Source: Niebla homalea (lineage: Eukaryota > Ascomycota > Lecanoromycetes > Lecanorales > Ramalinaceae). Taken from it: DNA of 64,000 bases. Each line of letters starts with the position of its first letter. The stretch's first letter is position 1. The stretch lies in the NCBI GenBank assembly GCA_019925105.1, contig JAHGAU010000022.1:558001-622000 (forward strand), read 5' to 3'. The position numbers and the translations under genes were made by a program. Below, one piece after another: positions 60,315 to 64,000 of this stretch. The notes under the pieces were generated by a model. The model was given only the letters and a program-made list of their open reading frames with translations. It made no database searches and had not been told where the DNA came from.

Positions 60315-61036
60315 AATTATGAAACGACGTATACTTATGTACATAGCATTAGGGTCTGCGGTAAGTATAAGTATAGCGGGTAACTCCCGGGTGGTCTTGG
60401 TGCATATATACTTTAAATCTATAGCTATATATATAGCTACTTTTTAATTATATAATATATATATTATACTTATTATATTCTTAATAAATAATAGTTATAG
60501 CTAGGTCGGTCCTCTATATATCGTTATATATATAGTACCTTTTATTTAAGACCCTTAATATATACCCAGAGTCTATAATTATATAGACTTTAAAAACTCT
60601 TACTCCGGTAATACTTTACCGTATAACTTAATATTCAGCTCTTTAATATAGAGCTTCTTATAAGCCTTAAGATAATAAACCCCTAAGAATAAGAAGAAGA
60701 AATAAAAAGTTATTAATAATAACTCTTTATCCTTAAAGCCTATTATAGAAGACCTTAATATAAAAATAAGCTCGTTAACGGTAATAATAATAATAATATA
60801 CTTACTTAGATACCCTCATAGGTTGCTTAAGTTTATGCTTAAGCTGAAAGCTTAACTTAAGCTTAAATAGGTTAAATTTTGAGTTTTATTCGTAAATAAG
60901 CCGTTAACTTATTAATAATACTCAAAGGATCCATTAATATAAAATTTAATTAGCTTATAAGAGTCCTTAACTATTAAGAGCGTTAGGTAAGCGTCGAAGA
61001 ACCTTACTTATTACTTATAAATCTATGGATTAATAT

Positions 61037-61125
61037 ATTAAATGTACGAAATTCATTAAATCTATTAAATCTATTAAATCCATTAAATCCATTAAATCCA
61101 CTAATGCCTCCACTAAATCCTTAAG
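61037..61125 (+). repeat. Tandem ATTAAATC(C/T)A repeat inside T2
   Basis: About seven 10-bp units around 61047-61100, then decayed CACTAAATCC units. Confidence 0.8.
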
Positions 61126-61184
61126 CTTTTAATATAGGTATTATTCTTCCGTAATTAAATATACTAATAAATTAAGTAATAACT

Positions 61185-61290
61185 ATGCTAAATACCCGCT
61201 AACGAAGTAAAGAGCTTAGAACCTACGACCTTATACTGAATAACGTCTATACCTTTACAAATTAAGTACGCTAAGTAATTAATCTCCGTA
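61185..61290 (-). ncRNA. tRNA-like relic inside T2
   Basis: Minus-strand reading gives GGTCGTAGGTTCTAAGCTC after AAAGGTATAGACGTTATTCAG. This is like the anticodon-to-T-arm part of a tRNA, with box B GGTTCTAAGC one or two RIP-type changes from GGTTCGAANC. A weak box A (TTACTTAGCG) lies upstream. It may be a degraded tRNA-derived SINE or a relict tRNA. No anticodon is assigned. Confidence 0.25.
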
Positions 61291-62563
61291 GCTATAGATT
61301 TATTTAATTTAATCTTAACTTTTAATTACGTAACTTAGTTTCAACGTGGTATAAAACTGGAGTTTACCGATTTAGAATAACGTTACTTAAAACACTTTAT
61401 ATTTATCGACTTATATATTAAAAACCTCATTAAGAGATTTCAAAAAAACCTTATTAAGGCTCTTTATAAGCTAGATAAATCACGTTATATACGTATTAAC
61501 GTAATAATAAAGAAAAACCCAATTATTTACTTATATAAAACACTTCAATTATTACGTTATTTAAATAGTTATATTACGTTGGATAAGCTTATTATAGTCT
61601 TTTAATATATCGAATATAACTTATAACTTACCCTCTTAAAACTTATTATTCATAATATTTAATCCTTTATTAACCAGCTTGCTTCTCGTAAATATATATA
61701 ATATATATAATACGAGAACTTTAGGCCTTAAAAGTCCAAACTATAATAATTATCGATTCCTTAATTAACGATAAGAATACCGATATCCACTTATAAGCCC
61801 TTCTTTAACCTTTTTATAAATAAGCCTTAATAAATCCTTAAATCACGATTTAAAGCCGATCTTATATATACTATATAGGTAACGACTCTTATAATATATA
61901 TAATACGTAATACTGATAAGAGACGGACTATATATAAGATAAACTATATTAATAAGAACCCTTAATATATATTATTAATAATAATTACGATTTATAATTA
62001 TATAATAACCTTACATAGTTTTATAAGCCCGGTAAACGAAATAACTATAAGTAACTTCCATAAATACCGTTTTAATAGTAACTTAATTAAAAAAAGACCG
62101 GTTAAACCCCGGAGATACGTTTTTAAGTGATTTTACTTGAAGTCAGGTTTTAAGAATTACGATTATTTCCCGGGTAATCGCAATAAACTTCCGGCTTACG
62201 GTTTTTTCGGTTTTTGATATACGTATACCTTACTGCCCTAATACTCTACCATTATATTACTTATATAATTCCTTAACTTAGTTAACGTTTATTATATATA
62301 TTCTTTAACTTTAAGGCCGCTTTTAATTACGGAGCTTATTATCGTAAACTTTATAACGAGGACGTTACTTTTTTATCTTTTAACCGGTGTATTATTATAA
62401 AACGGCGTATACGTATATATATAGCATTACGGTCTGCGGTAAATATAAGCATAACGGGTAGCTCCCGGGTAATCTTAACGCGTATATACCTTAAATCCAT
62501 AGCTGTATTTATAATTACTTATCAGCATATTATATATATATTATACTTATCACATTCTTAATA

Positions 62564-63165
62564 TTTTGTTTAAGTAAAATAGAATATTTTTAACTAATAA
62601 ATATAAGGGTATATAAATATTATATATAATATTGAGTATATAAAGTGTTTATTTATCTCCTAAAATCTTAAGATAAAACGTAATATTATTGAGTAATAAT
62701 TATAAAAGTATATAGTTTTTAATTCAACTTTATATATTTAAAGCGTTTATTTATTTTATAAGGTTATTATATAAAGTATTATACTTTTAAATAATTATAA
62801 GAATACGTAAATATTCGATTTTATTTCAAGTATATAAAGTAATAATAACTCTAATTAAAACTTTGGGTTTTATATTAAATACGGTAATCTTGAATGATAA
62901 TTACAAAAATATAAAAGGTATAAATATATTAAATAGAACATTTAATATTTAGAAGGTATATATTTATTCTTTAAAATCTTTATATAAGAATTAATAATTT
63001 TAAATAATAATAATAAGAACAAATAAGTACTATCTTTACTTATTATAATATTCTTACTCTTTAACTGATATAGAAAAAGTAATTATATAAGGACGTTCTT
63101 TTGTTTTTTTTTAATATAAAGTATAGGCTTTCTATATTAATACATAATATATATATATTGGTATT
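62564..63165. other. AT-rich unassigned stretch
   Basis: About 600 bp with several imperfect ~70-bp similarities (TATATAAAGTGTTTATTT..., TATATTTAAAGCGTTTATTT...) but no gene or named element. It ends in TSD copy GTATT (63161-63165). Confidence 0.4.
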
Positions 63166-63344
63166 TGTTAAGAACGTCATAAGTGTAGAACGTGATAAGT
63201 GTGATGTATGAATGATAAGTAGTTATGTATGCAGCTATGGATTTGAGGTGTGTGCGCGCCAAGACCACCCGGGAGCTACCCGCTATCCTCATACCTACCG
63301 CAGACCGTGATGCTATGTACATGCGCATGCGCGGTTTCGTAACA
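63166..63344 (+). mobile_element. Solo LTR of the T2 family, clean
   Basis: 179 bp, TGTTAAGAACG to TTTCGTAACA, with perfect 5-bp TSD GTATT (63161-63165 and 63345-63349). Not RIP-mutated. It contains ATGTATGAATGAT, as in the T1 LTR, and GCGCGCCAAG, near the GGTGCCAAG of T1. It is the unmutated reference for T2's LTRs. Confidence 0.9.
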
Positions 63345-63550
63345 GTATTACGTGCTTTTTAATATATTTATTTAAATTTTGAGAAAATTATTACTATTAT
63401 TCGTTCCTTAAAATTTTAGTTTAAATCGAGCAGTTATATATATTCTAAAAGCCTGTTTATAAATAAGCCTTTACAGCGACTGCGAGCGTAATGGGGCCGA
63501 GTCGGTTTTTTAGTGTCCTTATTTTTTATACCTTTATTCTTACTTACTGA

Positions 63551-63720
63551 ATTTACTCCGGGAAGCGGGACTGGATAAAGACGGGATAGGCATAAGATAG
63601 GATAAAGTAAACAGAATCCTACCCCGTCTTAATATAGGATAAAACGGGATAGGATCAGGATAGATTAAGATCCCGTAACGGATAAAATAAGGGAAAACCC
63701 GGTTAAAATACTAAATTTAT
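63551..63720. repeat. G-rich repeat block related to 50860-50990
   Basis: Opens TTACTCCGGGAAGCGGGAC, the inverse of the end of the 50.8-kb block. It continues with partly RIP-altered GGGATAGG / GATAGGATAAA units to about 63690. Confidence 0.72.
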
Positions 63721-63838
63721 AGTTAAATTAATATAAAAATCATTATAAATATTTTTCAATAATTTATCGATAACCAGAAAAACTATAACCCGGTTATCCA
63801 CAAAACATTAAAAAACATTTATAATAATCTTATAATAA

Positions 63839-64000
63839 TCCCCTTTTTCTACCTTTACCTATCTCTTACCATTACCCTTACCTACACTATTACCTTCACT
63901 TAGACACTTACCTTCACTCTTACCACCACCCTTACCTTTACCCTCACGTTTACCACCATCTTTACCTATACTTTTACTTATACCCTTACCTTTACCCTTA
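63839..64000. repeat. Degenerate CCCTTACC-type repeat at window end
   Basis: Pyrimidine-rich hexamer/nonamer repeats (ACCTTTACC, CCCTTACC, CTTACCACCA) running off the window. They resemble the degenerate units at 50780-50850 on the same strand. They are not the CCCTAA telomere repeat. Confidence 0.7.

Larger units (their letters stand above)
60315..62563 (-). mobile_element. T2, RIP-degraded non-autonomous LTR element
   Basis: About 2.25 kb with direct repeats 60315-60486 and 62393-62563. Both are RIP-altered copies of the clean solo LTR at 63166-63344 (shared GTACATAGCAT, GGTCTGCGGTA, CGGGTAGCTCCCGGGTGGTC). Orientation is minus relative to the solo LTR. The ~1.9-kb interior has no coding frame. 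Its segment 62097-62205 is homologous, inverted, to T1's interior 24548-24640. A 5-bp TSD could not be confirmed (TATTC versus TTTTG). Confidence 0.78.

Noticed and set aside
63839..64000. Possible telomere at the right end
   Set aside because: Units are CCCTTA/CCTTTACC, irregular, not CCCTAA; similar tracts occur internally at 50.8 kb.

Overview
The window looks like nuclear DNA of a filamentous ascomycete (Pezizomycotina) with a strongly two-compartment genome. About 55 kb is extremely AT-rich. CpA and TpG are nearly absent while CpG is kept, and ORFs are shredded into short TAA/TAG-broken pieces: the signature of repeat-induced point mutation (RIP). A single ~9 kb island (about 32.84-42.16 kb) has normal base composition and carries four intronless-looking ORFs. 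The species cannot be named from this sequence.

Region 1-31.5 kb is one nested transposon pile that can be taken apart exactly by target-site duplications (TSDs). A Ty3/gypsy element (G2, plus strand) is the outer shell (1-1477, 26570-27773, 30408-~31520). It received a 717-bp SINE-like insert (238-954), Tad1-like LINE A (1491-26556) and the chimeric 2.6-kb element E (27774-30395). LINE A received LINE B (7091-26359). LINE B in turn received LINE C (9672-15470, minus strand), LINE D (17458-23236) and a small non-autonomous LTR element T1 (24207-26061). With insertions removed, A=5784, B=5805, C=5799 and D=5779 bp, which confirms the reconstruction. A and D are one subfamily, B and C another.

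Region 31.5-32.84 kb holds a solo LTR and a small TIR-bounded element. The gene island follows, framed on both sides by an inverted repeat of ~115-124 bp (32839-32953 and 42040-42163) that contains a strong hairpin. Its genes are: an acidic, probably nuclear coiled-coil protein (34537-36549, +); a multi-pass membrane protein with a long disordered tail (37349-39058, +); a single-pass membrane protein (39101-39997, -); and a divergent single-pass membrane protein (40770-41885, +). None can be named. The last two share a similar N-terminal peptide around AFGM.

Region 42.16-52.3 kb is a second nest: a ~0.53-kb inverted-terminus repeat family (H) and a second gypsy element G3 (45971-51816, minus) with exact 5-bp TSDs inside an H copy. 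G3 itself carries H1, a LINE fragment, and a chimeric LINE that contains a GC-rich minisatellite. A pure AAT array of about 101 units follows. Region 52.94-60.15 kb is a near-complete gypsy element G1 (minus), which serves as the reference for reading G2. Region 60.3-64 kb contains a second non-autonomous LTR element T2 (related to T1), a clean solo LTR, and a G-rich repeat related to the minisatellite block at 50.8 kb.

Apart from the four island ORFs, everything coding is transposon debris. The main points of interest are the inverted repeats framing the island, the datable nest, a family of short-LTR elements without coding capacity, and chimeric non-LTR elements that share the LINE 3' tail.
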